Assembly (NCBI GenBank): GCA_003132865.1
Contig: PKYZ01000449.1
Coordinates: 1-22,119, forward strand
Direction of reading: 5' to 3'
Length of the DNA: 22,119 nucleotides
Source of the DNA: Bryobacterales bacterium
GTDB taxonomy: Bacteria > Acidobacteriota > Terriglobia > Bryobacterales > Bryobacteraceae
The translations under genes and the position numbers were made by a program. Position 1 is the first letter of the stretch; every line of letters starts with the position of its first letter. A model generated the notes under the pieces. That model ran no database searches, was not told the origin of the DNA, and saw nothing but the letters and a program-made list of their open reading frames with translations. Below, piece after piece: positions 1 to 8,075 of the stretch.

Positions 1-117
1 TTGGACAGGAGGCGCTAACTCACAGCGGCAGACCTCAACCTCAGAACTCCAGTTCCGGGCACGCAAAGCCCCCGTTTGCAACACGGGTCGTCAGATTTGT
101 GCCTGTTTTGGACAGCA

Positions 118-765
118 GTGATGCAAAATATTATTCTGGCCATCGCCTGCACCAATACGCCGGCACAAGCCGAGATCGTTATGATCGATCCCAAACTTGG
201 CGTAGATTATTTCGCATTCGAAGGGCTGCCCCATTTGCAAGACGGCATTATCGACGATCAGAACCAGGCTATCGAGCGGCTGAGCGCACTCGTGGAAGAG
301 ATGAACCGGCGGTACACGGTCCTAAAGGCAAACAAGGTTTCGAATATCTTCGATCTAAACAAGAAGCCCAACCCGACCGAGCGGTTGCCATTCCTGTGGG
401 TAATTCACGACGAGTTTGCCGAATGGATGATGACCCTGACTATGCCGATGCCGTCTCGAACGTTGTCGGACGATTGGGCGTGAAGGCCCGTGCGGCCGGC
501 ATTTCTCTTGTATTCGCCGCTCAGCGGCCGGATGCGAATGTCATGCCGATGCAGCTTCGCGCCAATCTGGGAAATCGGCTCGTCCTGCGCGTTGATGGAG
601 AAGGTACCTCCGAGATTGCGCTGGGTGAAAAAGGCGCTGAACGCCTTCTCGGCAAGGGCCATCTCGCCGCCAAACTTGAAGGGTACGCCGGAAACGGTCT
701 TCGGGCAGGTTCCATTCGTGGAGAATGAGTTTCTGGCACAAGTTGTTGCCGCCCTGGCAACCTGA
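118..765 (+). pseudogene. FtsK/HerA-type DNA translocase C-terminal remnant, probably DptH/DndH-like, frameshifted
   Basis: The translated pieces match the C-terminal half of an FtsK/SpoIIIE-type ATPase domain. The first piece (118 to about 432) has the IDPK strand, FEGLPHL, an EEMNRRY helix and a Walker B-like strand FLWVIHDEFAEWMM. The second piece (about 432 to 675) continues in another frame with VKARAAGISLVFAAQRPD and the LGNRLVLRVDGEGTSEIALG region. The last piece returns to the first frame with VFGQVPFVENEFLAQ and stops at 763-765. So a base is missing near 432 and an extra base is present near 680. The upstream P-loop is not readable; bases 110-123 look like a damaged GKSVM segment, and a stop lies in the same frame at 16-18. 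Such ATPases accompany DndFGH/DptFGH phosphorothioation restriction, and the next gene supports that context. The fold is clear; the exact subfamily is inferred. A lone protein from this locus could not hydrolyse ATP. Confidence 0.7.
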
Positions 766-819
766 AGGTGAACGATCCCTCATCCAGTAGTAGCCGGTGG
801 GGATTCTGCCGCTAAACAG

Positions 820-2310
820 GTGACTATATCTGAACGTATGCGGAAGCAAGAGACCGCCACTTCCGACGCGGCTCGATCGCAAACCGTCCCCATACTACGG
901 CATCGGACCGCTATTCGCCGCGCCGGCCATTCCCGCCCGGTTTGTCTGGCTCAGGCGCACGGCCTAATCGGCCCGGACCTTTCCTTCCTTGACTATGGCT
1001 GCGGCTTCGGCGAGGATGTCCACCTGCTGAGAGCGACGGGCATAGAAGCGGAGGGTTGGGACCCCCATTATCGGCCCGATGGTCCGGTGCAGCCGGCCGA
1101 GTGTGTCAACCTCGGCTACGTTTTGAATGTTATCGAAGACCCGCAGGAGCGGGAGCAAACTCTGAGGGCAGCATTTGATCTGGCCCGGCGAGTGCTCGTC
1201 GTCTCGGTTCGAGTCGATCAGTCGCTCAGTAGCGGTACAGAGTTCTCGGACGGCCTCGTTACGAATTCAGGCTCGTTCCAGAAGATTTTCACGCAGGCCG
1301 AGTTCCGGGAATATTTGCAGGCGGTTCTTGGCCGGAAGCCCTATATGGCCAGCCTGGGAATCGCTTATGTGTTTAGGGACGATGCTGTCGAATCGGCACA
1401 CTTGGCTCGGCTCACGATTACGCCCGCCAAGCGCGAGCGCGTCAATCTCTTCTCTCAGTTTGCCGCTGACCCGGACGGCACGGAATTAGCCGAAATGACA
1501 CGGAGGCTCGGGCGCCCTCCCCTTCCATCTGAGTTCGATCGTTACCCGGCCCTGCTCTTGCGCTTTGGATCACGTTCGAGAATCGACCGGCTCGTGCTGG
1601 GTCTACTCAATCCCCAAACACTGGCAGAGGCGAGAGAGGCGAAGAGGAATGACATTTTGACTTATTTCGCCATGCTTCAGCTGCGCGCGGTGCGTCCTCC
1701 GCCAATTCGATTGTTGCCGCCCGAAACTCAAGCCGACATCAAGCTACTCTGGCCGTCCTACAAGGGCGCAATGCATGAAGGCCGGCAGTTCTTGTTTCAA
1801 CTCGGTAAGCCCGAATTAATCCGGGAGGCATGCCTCTCCGCACCGGTTGGTAAACGACTTGCCTCGGACTTCTATCTCCATCGGTCGGCCGAAGAATCCC
1901 TTCCGGCTCTACTAAGATTGCTGCTCTTCGCGGCACGGCAGATCGTGGGCGAGGTTGACTACAACATCATCAAGCTCGCAACCGACGGTCGCAAGGTCTC
2001 GTTCTTGAACTACAAGGACTTCGATGGGGAAGCGCATCCGGAACTGCTTCACAGCGTGCGCGTCCATCTTCCCAGCACCTCCTACGCCATTCGGGATTAT
2101 TCGTCGTCCGAGAATCCACCGATTCTCCACCGCAAGGAAGCATTCGTTGACACGCTATACCCGAACTATGGCGCATTTGCCGAATTAACCCAACAGGAAG
2201 AGGATCTTGGCCTTCTCTCACATCCCGAAATCGGGTTCCGGCGGGAGTGGCGGCGACTCCTCGCGGAACACCATCTAGAGATCGTCGGACACAACATCTG
2301 CAAGGAGTGA
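820..2310 (+). CDS. DNA phosphorothioation-associated putative methyltransferase
   Basis: This 496-residue protein has the layout of the putative methyltransferases found beside dnd/dpt phosphorothioation genes. Near the N-terminus is LRHRTAIRRAGHSRPV (about residues 26-41), a hallmark of the family. A SAM-binding motif I, FLDYGCGFGED, follows at 57-67, then WDPHYRPDG and NLGYVLNVIEDPQER (about 97-111). The long C-terminal part has no motif I can assign and ends EIVGHNICKE. The start is GTG at 820, with a GGTGGGGA stretch about 15 bases upstream; ATG at 838 is an alternative. It begins 54 bases after the translocase remnant, so the two probably formed one operon. The reading frame is open throughout, unlike its neighbours. 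In known systems its role is unproven: it may modify DNA or a nucleotide in a phosphorothioation-linked defence. Here it appears orphaned from dndB-E within the window. Confidence 0.82.
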   Translation: MTISERMRKQETATSDAARSQTVPILRHRTAIRRAGHSRPVCLAQAHGLIGPDLSFLDYGCGFGEDVHLLRATGIEAEGWDPHYRPDGPVQPAECVNLGYVLNVIEDPQEREQTLRAAFDLARRVLVVSVRVDQSLSSGTEFSDGLVTNSGSFQKIFTQAEFREYLQAVLGRKPYMASLGIAYVFRDDAVESAHLARLTITPAKRERVNLFSQFAADPDGTELAEMTRRLGRPPLPSEFDRYPALLLRFGSRSRIDRLVLGLLNPQTLAEAREAKRNDILTYFAMLQLRAVRPPPIRLLPPETQADIKLLWPSYKGAMHEGRQFLFQLGKPELIREACLSAPVGKRLASDFYLHRSAEESLPALLRLLLFAARQIVGEVDYNIIKLATDGRKVSFLNYKDFDGEAHPELLHSVRVHLPSTSYAIRDYSSSENPPILHRKEAFVDTLYPNYGAFAELTQQEEDLGLLSHPEIGFRREWRRLLAEHHLEIVGHNICKE

Positions 2311-2686
2311 AACCGCGCCACGATATTCAGGGTTATCGGACACTATTTTTCAGCAGCCAAACTTTCCTCCAATGTGCGCGCCGGGGCCACGGCTACTGGT
2401 TAGGGCGTTTTCCCGGCCGAGTCTGCGACACAACGCGAATGGTCGAGAAACTCTGCGTCGATCCGGTCCCAAGCCGACCGATTCTGGCTTCCATGGTCGC
2501 ACCACTGACACTGCTCGGCTTCCTGGGCGCGCCCGCCTTGGAGGGTGGCCATATTGGTCGCGGTGGGGCCACCGGCGCAAACCTGGGCGAACGTGGCGCG
2601 ACTGGTGGCGGATGTCGTACCCCGCGGCCGTTGCGTAACTCGGCCTTCTGGCTGACGGCGGGTTGCGCGTCACACCCGAGGAACTT
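2311..2686. other. Gene-free stretch at island boundary
   Basis: This stretch lies between the Dnd-associated methyltransferase and the truncated amidase. Open frames exist on both strands, but none gives a recognisable protein and none has a convincing ribosome-binding site. None of the minus-strand frames continues the missing amidase C-terminus. I see no transposase, tRNA or clear inverted repeat. It is best read as scrambled DNA left at the breakpoint where foreign DNA joined the host amidase gene. Confidence 0.5.
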
Positions 2687-3583
2687 CTACGCCAAGCTGT
2701 GGTTGGTCCCGCGCTCGACCCCAGACGATCCCTCCTCCAGCAGCCACGGGTTCATCGTCTGGCCGCCGAACCAAATGTCGTTGAGTGCGAGCGCGCCCAT
2801 GCTGAGCTTGGCGACTAGCACGGCACCCGCCGCGTGTAGCCGCTTCACTACCGCAGCATCCTGAGTCGGTACGCGATTCCTGAATGGCTCCGCACCATAC
2901 GTTGTAGGGATGCCCGCCGTGTCAACGAGGTCCTTTGCGCTCCAAGGGATACCGTGCAACGGTCCACGATATTTCCCTGCGGCGATCTCCCCATCGGCCT
3001 GCCTGGCTTGCGCGAGCGCCAGTTCGCGCGTCAGTGTGATGACGCACCGCAATTTCGGATTGAAGCGCTCAAGCCGCTCCAGGTACACGAAGGTGAGCCG
3101 CTCCGACGTGAGTTTTCGTTGCTCGATCCAACGCGATAGCTGCGTCAGCGGAGCGAAGGCAAGGTCTGCGTCGGTTGCAGGAAGTTGTCCGGGATCATTC
3201 TTGGTCCGGATAAATCGGTCGCGCGCCGGCCCTCGGCTTTGGCCGGGCAAAACGGGGTCCCACTGCGAATAAGGAGCGAGGGACGGTTCCAACCCCACCT
3301 TGCGCGGCCCGGTGCGTCGCTCGTATAGCGGTGCCATGGTGGTGCGCCAACTGCCGGCTGCAACGGCGCGCTCGGTGCCGCGTAGTTCCACCTGCATGAG
3401 CTTCTCCGCTTCGGCGAAGGTGGAAGGCGATACCTCCGGTCCCACCGCCGGTGCAGTGCCAAACGCTGGCGGCGCGCCAGGCGGCAGTTCGACGGGCTTC
3501 TGCGCCTTGCTGGGGCGAGCAGCAGCCGCGCCGAGCAAGCCAAGAGATGTGCGGGCCAGGAATTGTCTCCGCGATTTCGACAT
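2687..3583 (-). pseudogene. Tat-exported amidase-signature family enzyme, truncated at its catalytic serine motif
   Basis: From ATG 3583 (GGAGG eight bases upstream) the protein opens with a twin-arginine leader, SRRQFLARTSLGLLGAAAA. A spacer region then leads into the amidase-signature fold: LRCVITLTRELALAQARQAD, GPLHGIPWSAKDLVDTAGI with the catalytic lysine (about residue 228), and TQDAAVVKRLHAAGAVLVAKL. The frame stays in register to MNPWLLEEGSSG, where intact relatives go on with SSAGPG and the serine nucleophile region. Here it changes abruptly to VERGTNHSLA and stops. Only about 298 residues remain of a family that usually reaches about 500-600. A one-base shift at GSSG restores SSAGP, but the homology then ends within a few codons, so the remaining C-terminal half is gone rather than merely out of frame. 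Intact relatives hydrolyse amide bonds; this copy should be inactive. Confidence 0.8.
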
Positions 3584-3640
3584 GGGTCCTCCGAACCGCA
3601 TTGTAGCCGGGCGCTGGTCACAGCCGTCGTATGGCTCGTC

Positions 3641-4283
3641 CTAACGGGCCGCGTGCTCCAAAGCCGTGGGACTCACGTTGGCTCGCATCGCCGCCCGCCT
3701 CTTCTCGAACACCTCCCGCCTGCCTCCTGCCTGACTGTAGGTCGTACTCTTGATCTTCACTCACGTCGGCTCTTCCGGCGCGTACGTCGCGTCGGCCCGC
3801 TTGGCAACAAAGCTTCCAGGTCGTTCCGGCCGACGGCCTCGAATAAATCCACGCCGGTGCCGACGACGTGGTCCACATACAGCACCGACGACGGCGCGGC
3901 CGGCACGATGTCCCGCAGTCGCCGTTTCCGCTCCAGCAAGGGCAGGCCGCGGTGGTCACGCCCGTTAAGCCAGAGCAGATCGAAGGCATAGAAATACTGT
4001 GACCTCGGACGGCGCATGAGATCGTGGAACTGCGGCTTGCCGTCCGGGCCAAGGTAATCGATCTCGCCGTCCAGCACGACGCTCAGGCACGCGGCGAGGG
4101 TCCGGCAGAGCGCCGGAAAGGATTTGTACGTGTTCCCCCTGCGCGAGACCAGGCGCACAGTGCCGCGTTCCACATATGCCAAGGCGCGTAAGCCGTCATA
4201 TTTCACCTCGAACAGCCAGTCCGGGTGGTCGAAAGGCTAGCGCCGCTCCGCAAGCGGCATTGGGATGATCTTGGAGATGGCCA
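3641..4283 (-). pseudogene. ATP-dependent DNA ligase (LigD-type ligase domain), decayed
   Basis: The reading runs from about 4283 (TTG, then ISKIIPMPLAERR) to 3641. An in-frame TAG at 4237-4239 interrupts it just before PFDHPDWLFEVKYDGLR, which carries the KYDG adenylation motif with the catalytic lysine. It continues through VRLVSRRGNTYKSFP, VVLDGEIDYLGPDGKPQF and YFYAFDLLWLNGRDHRGLPL, all classic nucleotidyltransferase motifs. Near 3812 one base is missing, so the frame changes before VAKRADATYAPEEPT. The conserved tryptophan of the TWVKIK motif is then a TGA at 3761-3763, followed by VKIKSTTYSQAGGRREVFEKRR. Three independent lesions in about 210 codons mean real decay, not one sequencing error. 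LigD-type ligases seal breaks in bacterial non-homologous end joining; the polymerase and nuclease parts and ku are not seen here. Confidence 0.85.
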
Positions 4284-4394
4284 ACTAACAACCAGGTTAG
4301 GCGGGCTGCTCGGCGCCGCATAGTTTGTGCACATCTGGCTCCACGGAGCGCCAGCCCAATGCCAGGACGGCTCGTAGCGCCAGCCTAGTTTTCC

Positions 4395-7300
4395 CTACGG
4401 TCGTCCCCCGCTGCCGCCGGTCACACTCGCCGGGTGCTGGTTCGGATTCTGGTAGTTCGGAAAAGCGGGCCGATGCGGCACCGGAACCGAATTCTTCTCC
4501 AACTGCTTCATGGCGATCGACACCGCGCGCTCCAATTGCGGGTCATGACCGTCATGCACCGCTTTCGGGTCCTGCTCCACTTCTACATCAGGCGTGACAC
4601 CATGGTTCTCCACGTCCCATTCGCCGGCCGGGCTGAAGAATCCGAAGTTGGGCGCTGTAACTACGCCGCCGTCCATCAGGGTTGGATATTGCGAGACGCC
4701 AATCAGTCCGCCCCAGGTACGCTTACCCACCAGCGTGCCGATGTGCGTATGACGGAACATCCACGGCATGAGATCACCGCCGGAGCCTGCAATTTCGTTG
4801 GTGATCATCACCTTGGGACCAAAGATTGCGGCCGCTGGCGTGCGGTAGATCGCGCCGTAGCGCGGGCTCCACCAGCCTTGTAACGGACGGTTCAATACGT
4901 CGATCACGTAATCGGCCGCTTGTCCGCCGGAGTTAAAGCGTTCGTCGATGATGGCGCCTTGCTTGTCCACCTGCGCGAAGTAGTATCGGTCAAAACTCGT
5001 CAATCCGTCCATGGCGGTGTTCGGCATGTAAACGTACGCCAGCTTGCCACCGCTCATCTGATCGACCTTGCGGCGATTCTCCTCCACCCAGGCTTGATGG
5101 CGCAATTGCTGCTCGCTCGCAACCGGCATTACCGTGATCTCGCGTGAATTCGCACCCGTCTGGTCCGCTCCAATGCGAAGTACGACCCGCTTATCGGCCG
5201 TGCCTTCGAACAGACGGGAGACGTCATCGCTGCCTTGGAGGTCCTGGCCGTTGACCGCCAGAAGGTAATCGCCCGCCGAGACGTTGATCCCCGGCTGCAC
5301 AAGCGGCGCGCGCAACTGCGGGTTCCAGCTTTCACCGGTATAGACCTTCTTGAAGCGGTACCGGCCGTTGACGATCTCGTAGTCGGCGCCCAGCAGCCCG
5401 CCTGGGACGCGCTTTGCCTCCGGAATGTTGCCGCCGCCACCGCGCAAGTGCCCGGAAGTGATTTCGCCCAGCATTTCGTGGAAGATGTAATTCAGATCGG
5501 CGCGCGAAGCCAGCGAATCCAGATACTTCTCGAACTCCTTCTCGCTATCGGCGGAGTTGACACCATGCAGATTCGGATCGTAGAAGTAGCTCCGCTCGAT
5601 CCGCCACACTTCGTGGTACATCTGCTTCCACTCGGCTATTGGATCGACCTTCACCTCGACGTCGGCCAGATGCAAGACTCCTTCCCCGGACTTGAGCGGA
5701 GCCGAGGCTGATGCGATGACGTACTCGGGCGGAGGAGCATTCCCTTGTCCCGCAGGACTCGGAGCGCCGCCTTCGCCACCCCGCACGATTCGCAGCAGCA
5801 TCTTCTCCCCGTTCGCCGACAGATCAAAAGCACTGACACCGTCGGCCAGCTTTTCGATCTTGCGGGTCTTGAGTTCGAATTTCGAGAGCGTTCCACCGCC
5901 GCCTGGACCACCGGGGACGTTTCGGCCGGCCTCAACCAGATAAATGACACCGGCCTTGCCTGCAGCGAGTGTCTGAATGGGGCGCGCTGGTATGGGCAGC
6001 GGGATGGTACGTTGAATCAACTTGTCGAAATCAATGCGCACAGGCTTGGGCGGCGCCTCCGCAGCAGCCGGCGCATTCCCTTCCTTTGCCTTGCCCTCCC
6101 CGGACGGCTTCGCTTCGTCTTTCTTGGCCTCGCTCCCCTTTTCTTCGTCGCTTTCTGGCGCGAGCGGCGACGCAACGTCGTTGGGAAGCACAATCAGGTA
6201 AACGTTGCGGGTCACCTCATGCAGGTCGCTGTTCATGTCCAGGCCGCTTGAGGTAGGGCCGAAGTTGGTGCTGGCGGTGAAGTAGAGATACTGGCCATCC
6301 TTGTCAAAGACCGGATAGCGCGCGTCGCTCAGCCCGTCGGTGACCTGCGTACTCTTGCCGTCGCTCAACGAATACATCGACACCGCGTGCAGGCGGTTGG
6401 GAAGGCTCTTCACAAAGGCAATCCACTTGGAGTCTGGTGACCAGGTGAAGTCGCGATTCAACTCGTAGGAATAATCGGTGTCCACTTTGGTGAGTTTTTC
6501 CGAGGCCACCTCAACGTCCCACAAGTCCAGTTGATTGTCGCTAAACGCGATGTGTTTGCTGTCGGGAGACCAGCGCGGGTCGAAATAAAAGGCAGACTTG
6601 CCCTGGAGCGCCACCTTGCGCGCTTCGCCTTCGCCGTTCTGCGCCTTGATGTGCAGCGCGTACTCACCCGATTCATCTGAGAAATAAGCAATCGATTTGC
6701 CGTCCGGAGCCCAGACCGGAGTCCGCTCCATCACGCTGGGCGTGTTCGTCAGGTTGCGAATATCGCCCTTTTCAGCCGGCACGGTGAGGATCTCGCCATG
6801 CGCCTCGAAAACGGCGCGCACGCCGCTGGGAGAAATCTTGGCGTTGCGAATCTCTTTCCCGACGTTCTGCAGATGCGGGCGCACCTCGGCAAGATCGGCC
6901 TCGATCTCGATCGGCACCCGGCTGCTCTTTCCGCTGGCGATATCGTAAATATGAATCTGGCCGAGTTGTTCGTAGACGATCCCACCGGGACCCGCACTCG
7001 CCGAGACGATGTCCTTACCCGTGTTCTTGATCAGCTCGGTGACCGTTTTGCTTCTTGGATCGTAGCTGAACAGTGTCATGCGTCCGTTGCGGTCTGAGAG
7101 GAAATAAACCTTGTCGCCGATCCACATCGGGTAAATGTCGTTGGAATCCGTGCGGGGGATTTTCTCCGTGCTCAGGTCGGCCAGATTCACCAACCACAGG
7201 TAGCTAGCCGTGCCGCCGCGATACCGCTTCCAGGCGACGAAGTTGGTGAAGCCAGTTGCAAACTGTCCGCCATCCACGGGCGCATACACCATGCGTTTGC

Positions 7301-7787
7301 CATCGGGAGAATAGGCGCCGAACGTGGCCATCGGCAGCGGCAAGACTTCGGGCAGACCGCCTTCAGTTGAGACCGTATAGAGCTGGTTGAAGCGGGAGTA
7401 GCTGAGGCGGGTGGAGCGGAACAGAATGCGCTTGCCGTCCGGCGTCCATCCCACTACGCGGTCCGGATCTGGATGATAGGTGATGCGCTTAGGCACTCCT
7501 CCGCTTGCGGGCATGGTGAACACATCGATATTGCCGTCATATTCGCCTGTGAACGCGATGGTCTCACCATCCGGCGAAAACGCGGCCTCGGTTTCCATGC
7601 CAGCGCCCGCCGTGAGCCGGGTGGCAACCCCACCCTGGCGCGGAACGCTCCACAGATCGCCGGCATAGGAGAAGACAATCGTGGTTTTGTTCATGGCCGG
7701 CCGTTGGAGCAGGTGCAGGGTAGCGGTGGCGCCAAAAGCAACCGAAACGCTCGCGCACAGAAGAACGAACAGAGTGGAACACCTCAT
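4395..7787 (-). CDS. Exported Tricorn-like protease (beta-propeller, PDZ, S41-type protease)
   Basis: The start at ATG 7787 is fixed by GGGAGGC about seven bases upstream and by a signal peptide (MRCSTLFVLLCASVSVAFG) immediately after it; the protein is 1130 residues. Residues 25 to about 590 are TolB/Tricorn-like propeller repeats with recurring FSPDGETIAF, WTPDGKRILF and WSPDSKHIAF strands. A charged, low-complexity Glu/Lys/Ala linker follows (about 570-620). Then come a C-terminal core domain with SGHL around His780, a PDZ domain (about 830-895), and a tail-specific protease domain with NEIAGSGGD, where Ser1002 aligns with the Tricorn nucleophile. ENHGVTPDVEVEQDP near 1055 is also conserved. 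The end is a Gly/Pro/Asn-rich tail. It should degrade peptides outside the cytoplasm, probably in the periplasm, unlike cytoplasmic archaeal Tricorn. No operon partner is evident. The domain architecture is clear; the specificity is unknown. Confidence 0.93.
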   Translation of the reverse strand: MRCSTLFVLLCASVSVAFGATATLHLLQRPAMNKTTIVFSYAGDLWSVPRQGGVATRLTAGAGMETEAAFSPDGETIAFTGEYDGNIDVFTMPASGGVPKRITYHPDPDRVVGWTPDGKRILFRSTRLSYSRFNQLYTVSTEGGLPEVLPLPMATFGAYSPDGKRMVYAPVDGGQFATGFTNFVAWKRYRGGTASYLWLVNLADLSTEKIPRTDSNDIYPMWIGDKVYFLSDRNGRMTLFSYDPRSKTVTELIKNTGKDIVSASAGPGGIVYEQLGQIHIYDIASGKSSRVPIEIEADLAEVRPHLQNVGKEIRNAKISPSGVRAVFEAHGEILTVPAEKGDIRNLTNTPSVMERTPVWAPDGKSIAYFSDESGEYALHIKAQNGEGEARKVALQGKSAFYFDPRWSPDSKHIAFSDNQLDLWDVEVASEKLTKVDTDYSYELNRDFTWSPDSKWIAFVKSLPNRLHAVSMYSLSDGKSTQVTDGLSDARYPVFDKDGQYLYFTASTNFGPTSSGLDMNSDLHEVTRNVYLIVLPNDVASPLAPESDEEKGSEAKKDEAKPSGEGKAKEGNAPAAAEAPPKPVRIDFDKLIQRTIPLPIPARPIQTLAAGKAGVIYLVEAGRNVPGGPGGGGTLSKFELKTRKIEKLADGVSAFDLSANGEKMLLRIVRGGEGGAPSPAGQGNAPPPEYVIASASAPLKSGEGVLHLADVEVKVDPIAEWKQMYHEVWRIERSYFYDPNLHGVNSADSEKEFEKYLDSLASRADLNYIFHEMLGEITSGHLRGGGGNIPEAKRVPGGLLGADYEIVNGRYRFKKVYTGESWNPQLRAPLVQPGINVSAGDYLLAVNGQDLQGSDDVSRLFEGTADKRVVLRIGADQTGANSREITVMPVASEQQLRHQAWVEENRRKVDQMSGGKLAYVYMPNTAMDGLTSFDRYYFAQVDKQGAIIDERFNSGGQAADYVIDVLNRPLQGWWSPRYGAIYRTPAAAIFGPKVMITNEIAGSGGDLMPWMFRHTHIGTLVGKRTWGGLIGVSQYPTLMDGGVVTAPNFGFFSPAGEWDVENHGVTPDVEVEQDPKAVHDGHDPQLERAVSIAMKQLEKNSVPVPHRPAFPNYQNPNQHPASVTGGSGGRP

Positions 7788-7818
7788 AAACGTGCCTCCC
7801 GGATGATCAGTGTTTTTG

Positions 7819-7854
7819 CAGGGAGCCGGCTGGCATTTCCATTTTTGGCTCCTG
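7819..7854 (-). promoter_or_regulatory. Hairpin in the leader of the Tricorn-like gene
   Basis: CAGGGAGCC at 7819-7827 can pair with GGCTCCTG at 7847-7854, giving an eight-pair stem with one bulged G and a 19-base loop. It sits about 30 bases before the ribosome-binding site of the Tricorn-like gene and near the 5' end of the predicted transcript. There is no T-tract, so it is not a terminator. It may stabilise the leader, or it may be a chance fold. Confidence 0.3.
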
Positions 7855-7865
7855 GCTTCTGCGCT

Positions 7866-7894
7866 AGTATACACCCAGCCGTTGCGCCGTTCGA
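7866..7894 (-). promoter_or_regulatory. Candidate sigma-70 type promoter for the Tricorn-like gene
   Basis: On the minus strand TATACT (7871-7866) is a near-perfect -10 element. Seventeen bases upstream lies TCGAAC (7894-7889), a weak -35 with three matches to TTGACA. The predicted transcript would begin near 7859 and have a leader of roughly 70 bases. A weak -35 with a repeat directly upstream fits an activated promoter. Confidence 0.4.
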
Positions 7895-7900
7895 CGGGTC

Positions 7901-7926
7901 CTGAGAACGATTGTACTGAGAACGAT
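7901..7926. repeat. Tandem 11-base direct repeat, possible operator
   Basis: CTGAGAACGAT occurs exactly at 7901-7911 and again at 7916-7926, a 15-base period. The pair lies immediately upstream of the candidate -35 of the Tricorn-like gene. Two direct half-sites in this place suggest an activator binding site, but no regulator gene is adjacent. Confidence 0.4.
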
Positions 7927-8075
7927 AACCGCAATTGCGTCCGCAATCAGCACTCCGCGTGGCCGGGTACCAAGCGCAACGGTGAGGGTTGCGACCGCTC
8001 CCCGCGTTTTCCGGCATCGAACCCTCACATTCTCTGGTTAATATGGCCTGGTGGTTAACAGGCGGGCGCCGTATC

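Noticed and set aside
1..117. A full ATPase start upstream of the translocase remnant
   Set aside because: A stop at 16-18 and loss of any Walker A in all three frames prevent it; only a vague trace of GKSVM at 110-123 can be seen.
2350..2673. Minus-strand open frame of 107 codons in the gene-free stretch
   Set aside because: Arg/Pro-rich composition typical of a chance frame in GC-rich DNA; no motif and no continuation of the amidase.
2247..2864. Plus-strand open frame with Gly-rich repeats (GRGGATGANLGERGATGGG)
   Set aside because: It overlaps both the methyltransferase end and the amidase remnant in other frames, and has no recognisable domain.
7788..7946. N-terminal extension of the Tricorn-like protein by 53 residues
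   Set aside because: The extension would cover the candidate promoter, repeat and hairpin, lacks family similarity, and the signal peptide and ribosome-binding site both fix the start at 7787.
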